Origin: Chloroflexota bacterium
GTDB lineage: Bacteria; Chloroflexota; Anaerolineae; Anaerolineales; Anaerolineaceae
DNA length: 64,000 bases
Direction: 5' to 3'
Assembly: GCA_029561345.1 (NCBI GenBank)
Contig: JAKQJC010000022.1
Span: forward strand, 62,001 to 126,000
This document shows positions 24,941-33,933 of this stretch, one piece after another (within the stretch, counting starts at the first letter, position 1; the number at the start of each line of letters is the position of its first letter). Under the pieces are notes generated by a model. That model worked only from the letters and a program-made list of their open reading frames with translations. It made no database searches and was not told where the DNA came from. The position numbers were made by a program, and so were the translations under genes.

Positions 24941-26239
24941 CTAGATAAATTGGGAGACATCCACCTGTGGAAAGGGGATTCGGCCAAAAGCTTTGGCGTG
25001 AGATGACAGGGGCTGGGTGAGATCAAAGCCCATTTTCATGGTCTGGTGGGTTTCCGGGTCAGACGATGGATCCAGTGAAGACCCCTGTTCGCGGCCAAGC
25101 ATCACCAGGTCGCGGTCACCCTGAAAACGCGTGGCCATGGCCCATTCGACTTCGAGGGGGTTGTAGATATCAATATCCGCATCCACCACAAAGACATGCT
25201 TGCAGGAGCGGTGACCGGAAAAAGCGGCCATGATGGCCTTTTTTCCATCGTCTTCATGCTGCTTGTCGATCTGGACAATGGCATGCAGCCAGGAGCAGCC
25301 GCCGGGATTGATGTTGACATCCAGACAGCGGACCACCTGGTTGACGGCCTTAAAAATGGTGGGTTCGCGCGGCATACCCATTAACAATTTGTGTTCCAGA
25401 GCGCCGGGCAGCAGAGCGTGCCAGATGGGATTTTTGCGGTGGGTGATGGCTTTCACCTCAAAGACGGGTTCCTGGCGAACGACATCCTGGGTTTCGGTGA
25501 GATCCACGAAAGGGCCTTCGGCATGCAGGCGGTCCAGATAGACGGTGCCCTCGAGAACAAATTCACTTTCGGCTGGAACCAGCACGTCCACCGTGCGGGC
25601 GCGGACCACCTCCACCGGCTGCATGGCATTGGCGATATCCAATTCATTAATGCCAATTTGCACCGAGGTGGCCGCGGCAGCCAGGATATTGGGAGCATTG
25701 CCGATGCAGACCGCCACATCCACAGCGCGCCGGTCGCGCAGGAAGGTGTCGAAATGGCGCGAGCGGACCACGCGCACCGCCAGCTCGGTGGGTGAAAACT
25801 GCATCAGGCGGTGAAAATCCACATTCTGACCATGGAGCGGATGCCTGGCGATCATGATGCCTGAACTGATATAAGGGCCGCCATCGCCTTGACAGTGTAT
25901 CAAGATGGGCAGTTCATCCAGGTTGGGGCTGAGGATGACCTCTTCCTGGCAGGGGGCATCGGCGACCACTTTGCAGGGAGATCGGCTGTCGATGGCGCGG
26001 GTGAGAAAGGGGATGATTTCGCGGGGTGAAAGACCAAAATAGCTGGCAAAGGCTTCTTTTGAGGCGAAGAGGTTGCCGGCAACGCGAAAAGGGCTTTCCT
26101 TGATATTTGAGAAAAGCACCGGCCGGGGTTCAAGGGCCTTCAAAACACCGGCGATTTCATAAGCTTTGGAGATGGGTTTTTCAGCCCGGGTCATTTGACC
26201 GGCATCGAGGAGGATTTGGATGTAATCACGCAAAGACAT
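24941..26239 (-). CDS. UbiD-family decarboxylase, probably anhydromevalonate-phosphate decarboxylase
   Basis: A 432-residue prenylated-FMN decarboxylase. Family landmarks are CQGDGGPYISSG, MQFSPTELAVRV, NILAAAATSV and EGPFVDLTE near the cofactor site, and NPIWHALLPG and VVDADIDIYNPLEVEWAMAT in the C-terminal half. It needs prenyl-FMN made by UbiX, which is not in the window. Next to split AcnX genes the best-supported substrate is trans-anhydromevalonate 5-phosphate, giving isopentenyl phosphate as in the archaeal mevalonate pathway. Alternatives are UbiD enzymes for aromatic acids. It lies 1 base after the RNA methyltransferase gene. Confidence 0.85.
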   Translation of the reverse strand: MSLRDYIQILLDAGQMTRAEKPISKAYEIAGVLKALEPRPVLFSNIKESPFRVAGNLFASKEAFASYFGLSPREIIPFLTRAIDSRSPCKVVADAPCQEEVILSPNLDELPILIHCQGDGGPYISSGIMIARHPLHGQNVDFHRLMQFSPTELAVRVVRSRHFDTFLRDRRAVDVAVCIGNAPNILAAAATSVQIGINELDIANAMQPVEVVRARTVDVLVPAESEFVLEGTVYLDRLHAEGPFVDLTETQDVVRQEPVFEVKAITHRKNPIWHALLPGALEHKLLMGMPREPTIFKAVNQVVRCLDVNINPGGCSWLHAIVQIDKQHEDDGKKAIMAAFSGHRSCKHVFVVDADIDIYNPLEVEWAMATRFQGDRDLVMLGREQGSSLDPSSDPETHQTMKMGFDLTQPLSSHAKAFGRIPFPQVDVSQFI

Positions 26240-26240
26240 T

Positions 26241-27392
26241 TCAGACTACCTTTCCAAGGCCAAGGTGGACATTGATGCCACCGTTGCTAAAGCGGGTTGC
26301 TGTATCCAGTTTGAGGTGGGTGTGGCCAAGAAGCAGCGGGTCGCTGCAGAGGATGGCAACCTGCCACTGGGGGCAGGCGAGCCGCAGCACCTTGCCAAAC
26401 TGGGCATAGAGATCGCGCAAGTCGCTATTGGATGAAACGCGCACACCGTAAGGCGGGTTGGTGACCACCCAGCCGGGACCAGCCGGCGGATGAATGGCTG
26501 AAACAGCCTGCTGGTCAAATTGGATCCAGGGCAGCACGCCAGCCCGTTCGGCATTTACTTTGGCCATTTGAATGGCGCCGGCATCCCGGTCAGAGGCAAG
26601 GATGGGGGCGGCTGGAGGCGTGATTTTGGCCTGCGCCTCCTCCAGCAGGCGGTTCCAGGTTTTACCGATGAAACCTGGCCACTTCATAAAACTGAAGCTG
26701 CGGTGCAGTCCGGGGGCCAGGCCGGCCGCCAGCATGGCGGCTTCAATGGGGATGGTGCCTGAACCGCAGAATGGGTCGATGAGAGGAGATTGGGTATTCC
26801 AACCTGAGGCCATCAGCATGGCAGCCGCCAGGTTTTCGCGCAGAGGGGCTTTGGCCACCGCCTGTTTATAACCTCGGCGGTGCAGTTGATCGCCGGAAGA
26901 GTCGATGCTGATGGTGACGTGGTTGTTATCCAAACGGACGATGATGAGCTGGGGCTGCTGTGTCTCAGCTGTTTCATCATGCTCCGCCAGCGGGGAGACT
27001 TTGCCAAGCCGGTCGCCGATGGCTTTTACAATTCTTTCGGCAACGCCGTCAGAATGGTACAGGCGGGAGTGGTGACAGGTCACCCGCAGTGCCACCGGCT
27101 GGCCAGGAGGAATAAATTTTTCCCAGGGCAATTGGGCCGCTTTTTTGTGCAGTTCCCAGAAGGCGGTGGCCATAAAGTCGCCAAAACGCACCAGGATGCG
27201 GCTGGGGGTGCGCAGATGCAGGTTCGCCCGGTAGAGATCTTCCATGGATCCAGAAAAGGTGATGCCTCCGGTTTCCAGACTACCGTCTGGAAAGAGGCGG
27301 GGGGGCAGGTTGAGGCTTTGAATTTCCTGCAAAGTGACCCGTTCCAGTCCTGGAACACAGACCGCAAAAAGCGTGAAGGGGGGTGGGGGCAT
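26241..27392 (-). CDS. THUMP-type SAM-dependent RNA N2-guanine methyltransferase (RlmL/Trm14-like)
   Basis: A 383-residue enzyme. The N-terminal 60-160 residues look like a ferredoxin-like/THUMP RNA-binding unit (VPGLERVTLQEIQSL, SRILVRFGDF). The catalytic Rossmann domain has DPFCGSGTIPIEAAMLAAG (motif I), ASDRDAGAIQMAKVNAERAG and the N2-methylation motif TNPPYGVRV. Bacterial RlmL/YpsC-type enzymes modify 23S rRNA; archaeal relatives modify tRNA. The ATG at 27392 overlaps the stop of the ygiQ-like gene by one base (TGATG) with AGGAAAA upstream, so it was chosen over the ATG at 27416. Confidence 0.88.
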   Translation of the reverse strand: MPPPPFTLFAVCVPGLERVTLQEIQSLNLPPRLFPDGSLETGGITFSGSMEDLYRANLHLRTPSRILVRFGDFMATAFWELHKKAAQLPWEKFIPPGQPVALRVTCHHSRLYHSDGVAERIVKAIGDRLGKVSPLAEHDETAETQQPQLIIVRLDNNHVTISIDSSGDQLHRRGYKQAVAKAPLRENLAAAMLMASGWNTQSPLIDPFCGSGTIPIEAAMLAAGLAPGLHRSFSFMKWPGFIGKTWNRLLEEAQAKITPPAAPILASDRDAGAIQMAKVNAERAGVLPWIQFDQQAVSAIHPPAGPGWVVTNPPYGVRVSSNSDLRDLYAQFGKVLRLACPQWQVAILCSDPLLLGHTHLKLDTATRFSNGGINVHLGLGKVV

Positions 27393-29083
27393 CAAGGTTT
27401 TTCCTCGGTAATCCATCTTTTCTGGCGTTCCTTACGGGCGGTATCTTTTTCAACGAAGAGTTTTTCACCCGTAAAGGGATTGGTTTCGGTGTAATACATC
27501 AACCCGGCATATGTGGACGGCAACGGGGTGAAGATTTGCACCTGTTCGGGGTGGATATGCAGTTCCTGGGCGGCAAAATGGCGCAGGTTGCGCATGTCCA
27601 TGTCTGTGCAGCCTGGATAAGCTGCGATCAAATAATAGGTGAGGAATTGTTTTTGGGGTGATTTTTCGACGGCGGCATCGAAGCGTTTCTTAAAGGCCAG
27701 CAAATCAGCCCGTCCTGTTTTACCCATCAGGGCAAGAATATGATCCTGGGTGTGTTCAGGGGCAATTTTCATCTGGCCGGAAGTGTGGTGGGCGACCACT
27801 TCTTCAAGATATGCCTGACCGTTTCTGGGGTCATTCAAAATCAAATCATAGCGGATGCCGGAGGCCAGGAAGATCTTGCGGATACCCTTGATTTGGCGCA
27901 GGCGGCGCAGCAGGCGGAGTTGAGGCTGGTGGTTGATATGAAGGGAAGGACAGGCTTTGGGGTAGAGGCAGCGGCGGTGAGGACAGGCGCCATCCTTGAG
28001 TTTCTTTTCGCACTCGAAGCCATACATATTGGCGGTTGGCCCGCCCACATCCTGAATGATGCCTTTGAAAGCGGGCAGATGGGTCAGGGCTTCCACTTCG
28101 GCCGCGATGGAGTCTTCACTGCGCCAGCGAACCGTGCGGCCTTCGTGCACGGCAATGGCGCAGAAATTGCATTCGCCATAACAGCCTCGGTGGCTGGATA
28201 CAGAAAAGCGAATGGTTTCAAGTGCTTTGACCGTTCCCTGGGCAGCATAAAAGGGGTGAAGGTCGCGTTCAAACGAGAGGCCGTAGACGGCATCCATTTC
28301 AGCCTGGGTGAGGTAAGGCGGCGGGGGATTCTGCACCAGGAAGCGGTCACCGTGCTGCTGTACCAATCCCCTGGCGGTGATGGGGTCGCTGTTGTGGTAA
28401 AAAGTGTGAAACATTTCGGTGAAAAGCGCCTTATCCTGTTTGACGTTTTCATAAGAGGGGAGAATCAGCGCGTTGGCCGGGGGGGTGCGGGTGATGTAAC
28501 ACAGCCCGCGAATATTCTGAACCGGATTTCCTGCATCCAGGGCGCAGGCCAGGGCCACCACGGAAGATTCAGCCATGCCGTAGAGAAGATAATCAGCCTT
28601 GGCGTCAAAGAGGATGGAGCGGCGAACCGCGTCGTCCCAAAAATCATAATGAGCCACCCTGCGCAAGGAGGCTTCCAGCCCGCCCAGGACAATGGGCCGG
28701 GTATTTTTGAATGCCCGGCGGATCAGGTTGGTGTAAACCATGGAGGCGCGGTCAGGGCGGCGGTTGTTGACTCCCCCTGGCGTGTAGTCATCACTTTTGC
28801 GCTTTTTACGCGAGGCAGTGTAGTTGGCCAGCATGGAATCGACGCTGCCCGCCGTGACGCCCCAGAAAAGACGGGGTTCGCCCAGGCGGGAAATATCCCC
28901 CGTCCCAGTCATATCGGGTTGGGCAATGATGCCAACGTGAAAACCCGCGTTGAGGAGAATTTTGCCAATCAGGGCTGCGCCAATATAGGGGCTGTCCACA
29001 TAGGAATCACCGGTGACGATGATGACATCGAGGGACTTCCATCCGAGGCGGGTGCATTCTTCCAGAGTGGTCGGTAAAAACAT
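27392..29083 (-). CDS. YgiQ-family radical SAM protein (UPF0313)
   Basis: A 563-residue radical SAM enzyme. An N-terminal B12-binding-like region (about 15-130, DVIIVTGDSYVDSPYIGAAL as landmark) precedes the radical SAM core with SSHRGCYGECNFCAI (CxxxCxxC). Further cysteines in CEKKLKDGACPHRRC and YPKACPSLH suggest an extra cluster, typical of YgiQ. The function is unproven. The ATG at 29083 has AAGG 6 bases ahead; the open frame extends to a TTG at 29104. Landmarks near the end (TPLPSTYAGLMYYTETNPFT) match the family. Confidence 0.9.
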   Translation of the reverse strand: MFLPTTLEECTRLGWKSLDVIIVTGDSYVDSPYIGAALIGKILLNAGFHVGIIAQPDMTGTGDISRLGEPRLFWGVTAGSVDSMLANYTASRKKRKSDDYTPGGVNNRRPDRASMVYTNLIRRAFKNTRPIVLGGLEASLRRVAHYDFWDDAVRRSILFDAKADYLLYGMAESSVVALACALDAGNPVQNIRGLCYITRTPPANALILPSYENVKQDKALFTEMFHTFYHNSDPITARGLVQQHGDRFLVQNPPPPYLTQAEMDAVYGLSFERDLHPFYAAQGTVKALETIRFSVSSHRGCYGECNFCAIAVHEGRTVRWRSEDSIAAEVEALTHLPAFKGIIQDVGGPTANMYGFECEKKLKDGACPHRRCLYPKACPSLHINHQPQLRLLRRLRQIKGIRKIFLASGIRYDLILNDPRNGQAYLEEVVAHHTSGQMKIAPEHTQDHILALMGKTGRADLLAFKKRFDAAVEKSPQKQFLTYYLIAAYPGCTDMDMRNLRHFAAQELHIHPEQVQIFTPLPSTYAGLMYYTETNPFTGEKLFVEKDTARKERQKRWITEEKP

Positions 29084-29140
29084 GGTTGACCTTATTGTGG
29101 ACAAGATTTCTCTGAATTTTACCTCTTAGCGGGTTGAAAT

Positions 29141-29839
29141 TCAATGGGCAGTTTCCTCTTCCAGAAGCCGTGCTGCCGCTGCGGCAAAATCGGCCGGATC
29201 GGGGGCCGCGAATGAACAGAGTTTTCTGGAAAGAGGGTGGACGAAGGATATCTGGCAGGCATGAAGCGCCAGGCGCGGCATCCAACCTGGATCGGGTGGC
29301 TGACTTTGATAGGTGTAAAGCGGATCGGCCATAATGGGGAAGCCGCAGTAGGCCAGATGGGAGCGAATTTGATGCGTATAGCCAGTGCGCGGGCTGGCTT
29401 CCAGGAGGGCTGCCAGGGCGCATGATTGCAATATCCTAAATTCCGTTGTCGCGGGTTGACCGCGGTCAAAATCAACCCGGGTACGGTGGCGGCGGTCGGC
29501 ATTGGCGCGCAGGGGAAATTCGGCCAAAAATTCCTGCCAGGGCGGGCAGCCGCAGATCAAAGCGCGGTAGATCTTTTTTACTTCCCGTTCGCGAAACTGG
29601 CGGTTCAGTTCCTGGTGAGCTTGCGTTGTGCGGGCCACAAGGATAACCCCGCTGGTGTCCCGGTCCAGACGGTGGACGATAAAAATGGGTCCATAGAGGG
29701 GTTCCAGGACTGATTTTAAATGCGGCAAAGACGATTGATAACCATCCGGCACAGAGAGCAGGCCGGCTGGCTTATTCAAAACAAGAAACGTTTCATCCAA
29801 ATAGAGAATATCGGGCTGAACAGATGGAGGAAGGGTCAA
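29141..29839 (-). CDS. RluA-family pseudouridine synthase
   Basis: A 232-residue enzyme converting uridine to pseudouridine in rRNA or tRNA. The catalytic aspartate is in HRLDRDTSGVILVA; other landmarks are VLNKPAGLLSVP, KIYRALICG, and TGYTHQIRSHLAYCGFPIMAD. There is no S4 domain, so it is of the short RluA/TruC type; the target base cannot be told. The start appears to be TTG at 29839, directly behind the CheC-like gene stop, suggesting coupling. Confidence 0.9.
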   Translation of the reverse strand: MTLPPSVQPDILYLDETFLVLNKPAGLLSVPDGYQSSLPHLKSVLEPLYGPIFIVHRLDRDTSGVILVARTTQAHQELNRQFREREVKKIYRALICGCPPWQEFLAEFPLRANADRRHRTRVDFDRGQPATTEFRILQSCALAALLEASPRTGYTHQIRSHLAYCGFPIMADPLYTYQSQPPDPGWMPRLALHACQISFVHPLSRKLCSFAAPDPADFAAAAARLLEEETAH

Positions 29840-29843
29840 ATTC

Positions 29844-30437
29844 TTATTGGGTCCGCATATTGTTCAGGGCATTGACGGTCGAAAGGTCCGGAACATACCA
29901 GAAATCGGCCTGAATATCTTGTTTGTGGGCGGTGATGATGTTGGTGCGGATGGTGATGACGCGCTCAACTTTCTCGCCGGCATGGGCAACGATGATGGTG
30001 AGGATGGCACTGACCATATCCAGCATGACAGCGGGTGGCGTCACCACGGTTTCCTTACCGGTGATTTGGGCAATACCGTTGAGGAAAAAGGCGCCGGTTA
30101 AATTGCCAACTTCGGCCAGGGCTGAACGTCCCATGCCTTCGAGTTCCTGGTTGGTGCCGATGGGGTCATCCATGAGCATATCCACCATTTCAAGGGCTTT
30201 CTTGAGGGGCATGATCAGCATGAACTGGCCGGCCATTTCGCCTTCAGCACGTAAATACACACCCACCGCTTCGTTTTCGGGGCCGCCGACCAGAGAGGGA
30301 ATTTGCAGGATGGGTACAAAATTGATCTCTGGGGCTGTAAAGGATAATTCTTCGCCAATCATATCTGACAACCCGCTGATGGATTTTTTGATACCAGCGG
30401 AGGCCAAGGATTGGATCATGTCGCGGAGAGATTCCAT
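29844..30437 (-). CDS. CheC-like chemotaxis phosphatase-family protein
   Basis: A 197-residue protein of the CheC/CheX/FliY fold. The phosphatase motif S-x3-E-x2-N is seen once, in GRSALAEVGNLTGAFF (about 104-119); CheC of Bacillus has two. The opposite repeat has diverged, so it may be single-headed like CheX. Landmarks VGVYLRAEGEMAGQFMLIMP fit the beta-sheet of the family. No other chemotaxis or flagellar gene is in the window. Its divergent neighbour is an HDOD signalling protein, so it may act on a receiver elsewhere. Confidence 0.75.
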   Translation of the reverse strand: MESLRDMIQSLASAGIKKSISGLSDMIGEELSFTAPEINFVPILQIPSLVGGPENEAVGVYLRAEGEMAGQFMLIMPLKKALEMVDMLMDDPIGTNQELEGMGRSALAEVGNLTGAFFLNGIAQITGKETVVTPPAVMLDMVSAILTIIVAHAGEKVERVITIRTNIITAHKQDIQADFWYVPDLSTVNALNNMRTQ

Positions 30438-30566
30438 AATTGAGCTGCCCTTTCTAAAAAACCCTTAATCATTATTGACTTACCCTGACTTATCATCTAT
30501 TATAATTCAAGAAAGTTTTTTTGCAATTATTTTTTACATTTGGTGCTGACTGACAACGGAGTAAAA

Positions 30567-31775
30567 ATGGTGAGTGTTTATGTAACCAGGCAGCCTATAT
30601 ATACAGCATCATTGGATGTATATGGTTATGAATTGCTTTGCCGGATCAATGATCTTCCTGAAGCGGGGTCTGAAAATGCGGGCGAGGCTACATCCACCGT
30701 TATCATCAATGCCTTCCTGGAAATTGGTCTGAAAAGAATTGTGAATGAAAAACTGGCCTTCATAAAAATTGACCGAAATTTCCTTTTAGGCAAGCATCCT
30801 CTCCCCTTTCTCAAAGATAATGTAGCTTTAGAAATTTTACCGCAAGGGGCGATTGACCAGGAGACCCTGAATGGGATCAGTGAGCTGTCAAAAAAACATT
30901 ACACCCTGGTTCTGGACAGCAATGAATTCACTCAAACCACAGCCCCCGGTTATTTGAAGCATTTTCAGATAGCCAAAGTATGTATTGGTGCAAACAACCA
31001 GCTCAATATTAAGCGGCATGTCTGGGATTTACGGCGGCACCCGGTCAAATTGCTGGCTTACAAAATTGAGTCGCGTGAAGACTTTGATTTCTGCAAGCAG
31101 CTTGGCTTTGATTATTTTCAGGGCTCATTCCTTTCACGCCCGAATGTCATCAAGGGGCGACGGCTTCCTGCCCGCCGGATTGCCATTCTGGAACTTCTAT
31201 CACGGCTTTATGACCCGGATGTAACGATCAAGGAATTGGAAGATCTGTTAAAGCAAGATGTATCCATGAGCTATAAGCTCTTGAGAATGATCAATTCTGC
31301 CTATTATGGCGTCGGCAATGAAGTCGATTCCATCCGTCAGGCGCTTGTTTTGCTGGGGTTAAATCAATTGAGGGCCTGGCTGTGCCTGCTATCGCTCATG
31401 GCTGTGGATGATCAACCCAGCACCCTGACGACCACTGCTATGATCAGGGGCAAGATGTGCGAACTGCTGGCTCACGCCATGCGCGAGAAACCAGAGGAGC
31501 GTTATTTCACGGCTGGACTGCTGTCTATGCTGGATGTATTGATGGAACAGCCCATGGAGGATATTCTGGCAGATTTACCCCTGATTGAAGAGCTTAAAGA
31601 AGCCCTGCTGAATAAATCTGGGAGCATCGGTCAGGTGTTGAACTGTGTGCTGGCCTATGAAAACGGTCAATGGGACCAGGTTGGTTTGCCTGGTTTGCGG
31701 CAGGCGCAGATCCGTGAGGCTTATTTACAATCAATTGCCTGGACGGTGGAAATTAGCCGGAAAATCAATATGTGA
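30567..31775 (+). CDS. Degenerate EAL plus HDOD signalling protein (YuxH-like)
   Basis: A 402-residue protein of the YuxH/CdgJ layout. The N-terminal half is an EAL-type barrel in which the catalytic EALLR is YELLCR, the usual DDFGTG is LDSNEF, and metal ligands are missing, so phosphodiesterase activity is unlikely; FQGSFLSRP survives. The C-terminal half (about 195-390) is an HDOD domain (SRLYDPDVTIKELEDLLKQD, MSYKLLRMINSAYYG, IRQALVLLGLNQLRAWLCLL as landmarks). Such proteins bind or signal without catalysis. The ATG at 30567 has GGAG 9 bases upstream. Its end overlaps the convergent propeller gene by 11 bases. Confidence 0.85.
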   Translation: MVSVYVTRQPIYTASLDVYGYELLCRINDLPEAGSENAGEATSTVIINAFLEIGLKRIVNEKLAFIKIDRNFLLGKHPLPFLKDNVALEILPQGAIDQETLNGISELSKKHYTLVLDSNEFTQTTAPGYLKHFQIAKVCIGANNQLNIKRHVWDLRRHPVKLLAYKIESREDFDFCKQLGFDYFQGSFLSRPNVIKGRRLPARRIAILELLSRLYDPDVTIKELEDLLKQDVSMSYKLLRMINSAYYGVGNEVDSIRQALVLLGLNQLRAWLCLLSLMAVDDQPSTLTTTAMIRGKMCELLAHAMREKPEERYFTAGLLSMLDVLMEQPMEDILADLPLIEELKEALLNKSGSIGQVLNCVLAYENGQWDQVGLPGLRQAQIREAYLQSIAWTVEISRKINM

Positions 31776-33888
31776 GGGGCATGGCACTGAAGATAAAGAT
31801 CCCATGAGCTCTTGTGCCCAACAGAACCCGACCGGGTGATGTGGCATTTTCGGAAATGACCACCACCGGATAAGGCACCAGTTCAGCTGGTCCATTCACC
31901 CACGACAACCCGCCATCCAATGAATAGAAGAAACCATGATCGCTGCCAGCCATCATCAGGGATGGATTGGATGCAGACTGTGCAACGGCCAGGATATTTT
32001 CATAGCTGAGACCCAGACATTCCCAACTTAAGTCGGATTTTTGACGCCAGACGCCTTTATCTGTTCCAGCCAGCAAACCTGTGTTTGTGGATGGAGGATA
32101 AACCAGTGTGTTGACCGCGTTTACAGGGAGAGCCTGGGCAGTCCATGAATCGCCGCCATTTTGAGTCACCTGAATTTGAGATGAACCGGATACTGTAGCC
32201 GCAACGGTCAAACTGGAAAGAGGTGAAGGGGCCAGGGATAGGATAAATTTTCCTGATAGCCCGGCTGTGCTCCAGGTTTGACCACCATTCTGACTGCGGT
32301 ACACTCCGGCTCCGGCGGTGGCCAGGTAAGCTGTTTGAGAAGCTGCTGGAGAAAACGCCAATCCTGTCAGAGGGACCGTGTTGAGATCGGATGGGGGCAA
32401 GTTCACGCCATCGGGCAGGCTGGGGGTGATAGTTGACTGGTGCAAGGAGCGGTCTGCCAGAGACTGATCGGGGATGCCAGTAGCAACAGGGGTCCAGCCT
32501 GACAGGGTATTCAGGTTCATTGAATACAGACCGGCGGTGTCTGTTAGAGCGAACAGGGTGTCTGGAGAATAAGGAGAAACCAGGATTTGATGCACGTAGG
32601 CATCGGGCAGACCAGAATTCAATGCCTGCCAGGTTTTGCCCCGATTTTCAGTCAGGTAGACGCCATTCCCAAGGGTGGAAGCGAAGATACGGGCGGGATT
32701 TCCGGGCATTTGAAGGATGCTTGAGATGGACATTGAAAAGAGATTGGTATTTGAGAGAAGCCAGTTTTGCCCACCATCCATGCTTTTATAGATCCCGTCG
32801 CCCATCACACCCGCCAGCAGGGTGGCTGGATCGGCGGGGGAATCTGCCAGAGCAAAAATCCCTTTAGACGGGAGGCCTGAGGAAGACCATTCCTTTGCAG
32901 CGTTCAGAGATTTATAGATACCCACACTGAAGGTGCCAAGGAAGAGGGTGGCAGGCTGTTTCTGATTGAAGGCGAGGGTGTAAACTTTGGCACCGTTGAG
33001 GTTTTTATTGGCGACAGACCAGGTTTTTCCGCTGTCGATAGATTTAAACAGCCCGGCGCCATGCCAGACGCCAAAATATAGGGTGAACGGATCGGTATTG
33101 GTAGAATCGATCAATATGGCCCGTCCTGACAGATCAGTGATGCCCGTTGTCTGGGCTTTCCAGGTCAGGCCTTCATCCTGGCTGCAATAGGGGCCGTGCT
33201 CGTGTGTGGCTGCGCAGACAATTCGAGGCCGGTTGGCATGGATGGCCAGCGAATAAGCCCAGTCCTGTGCGGCAGCGCCGCCAACATCTTTGAGACTGGG
33301 GACCCAGGTTGCTCCGTTATTGATGCTGCGGTAAATTACGCCATTCCACGGCGGCGCGCCATTATTGGAACTGCCGCGGGTGCTGATATAGACATTATCC
33401 GTATCCCAGGGATCAACTACAATGCTGTAGACAATGGCTTCCTCCTGGATGCCATTGCTGGATTGGAACCAGGATTGCCCGCCATTGATGGATTTGTATA
33501 ATTTGCTTTTGTAAGTGCCGGCGTAGATGATTTCAGGATTTCCCGGGTTGACTGCCAGAGATTGGATCAGCAGGTTGTCCAAGCCGGTATTGATTGTGGT
33601 CCAGGATTGCCCACCATCATCACTTTTATAGACTCCGGCGCCCCAGGAACCCGCATATACAATGTTAGTGTTGGTGGGGTCGTACGCCAGGGTGACGATG
33701 GTGCCGCCTTCTGGGCCGATCCATTTTCCGGGCCAGTCAGTAAAGACGGCTGGAAGAAAGATCGCCGCATTTTCCTGCTGGAAGGGGGCAGCCCGTACAG
33801 AAGACGTGGCAAAGAGGAGGATGATGAGGAATGGGAAAAGACGAAAGGACCTGGACAATGCACACCTGCCGGGAATGAATTTTTTCAT
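31765..33888 (-). CDS. Exported BNR/Asp-box beta-propeller protein
   Basis: A 707-residue exported protein. After a signal peptide (FRLFPFLIILLFATSSVRA) it consists of many repeats of about 45-55 residues with Asp-boxes such as SDDGGQSWTTI, SINGGQSWFQ, SIDSGKTWSV, SMDGGQNWLLS, SQNGGQTWST and SLDGGLSWVN. This makes a sortilin/Vps10-like or photosystem-assembly-like propeller. No catalytic residues of sialidases are evident, so binding rather than hydrolysis is likely. It has no cell-wall anchor or C-terminal helix that I can see. Confidence 0.85.
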   Translation of the reverse strand: MKKFIPGRCALSRSFRLFPFLIILLFATSSVRAAPFQQENAAIFLPAVFTDWPGKWIGPEGGTIVTLAYDPTNTNIVYAGSWGAGVYKSDDGGQSWTTINTGLDNLLIQSLAVNPGNPEIIYAGTYKSKLYKSINGGQSWFQSSNGIQEEAIVYSIVVDPWDTDNVYISTRGSSNNGAPPWNGVIYRSINNGATWVPSLKDVGGAAAQDWAYSLAIHANRPRIVCAATHEHGPYCSQDEGLTWKAQTTGITDLSGRAILIDSTNTDPFTLYFGVWHGAGLFKSIDSGKTWSVANKNLNGAKVYTLAFNQKQPATLFLGTFSVGIYKSLNAAKEWSSSGLPSKGIFALADSPADPATLLAGVMGDGIYKSMDGGQNWLLSNTNLFSMSISSILQMPGNPARIFASTLGNGVYLTENRGKTWQALNSGLPDAYVHQILVSPYSPDTLFALTDTAGLYSMNLNTLSGWTPVATGIPDQSLADRSLHQSTITPSLPDGVNLPPSDLNTVPLTGLAFSPAASQTAYLATAGAGVYRSQNGGQTWSTAGLSGKFILSLAPSPLSSLTVAATVSGSSQIQVTQNGGDSWTAQALPVNAVNTLVYPPSTNTGLLAGTDKGVWRQKSDLSWECLGLSYENILAVAQSASNPSLMMAGSDHGFFYSLDGGLSWVNGPAELVPYPVVVISENATSPGRVLLGTRAHGIFIFSAMPLTY

Positions 33889-33933
33889 TTCCGGTGCAAG
33901 ATAGATGCCGGAACAATTTGATGGAGAAAGGAT

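Noticed and set aside
27740..29077. Long open frame (445 codons) on the plus strand
   Set aside because: It lies wholly antisense to the ygiQ-like radical SAM gene, which has clear family motifs. Its product has no recognisable domain and reads as a G/C-codon shadow.
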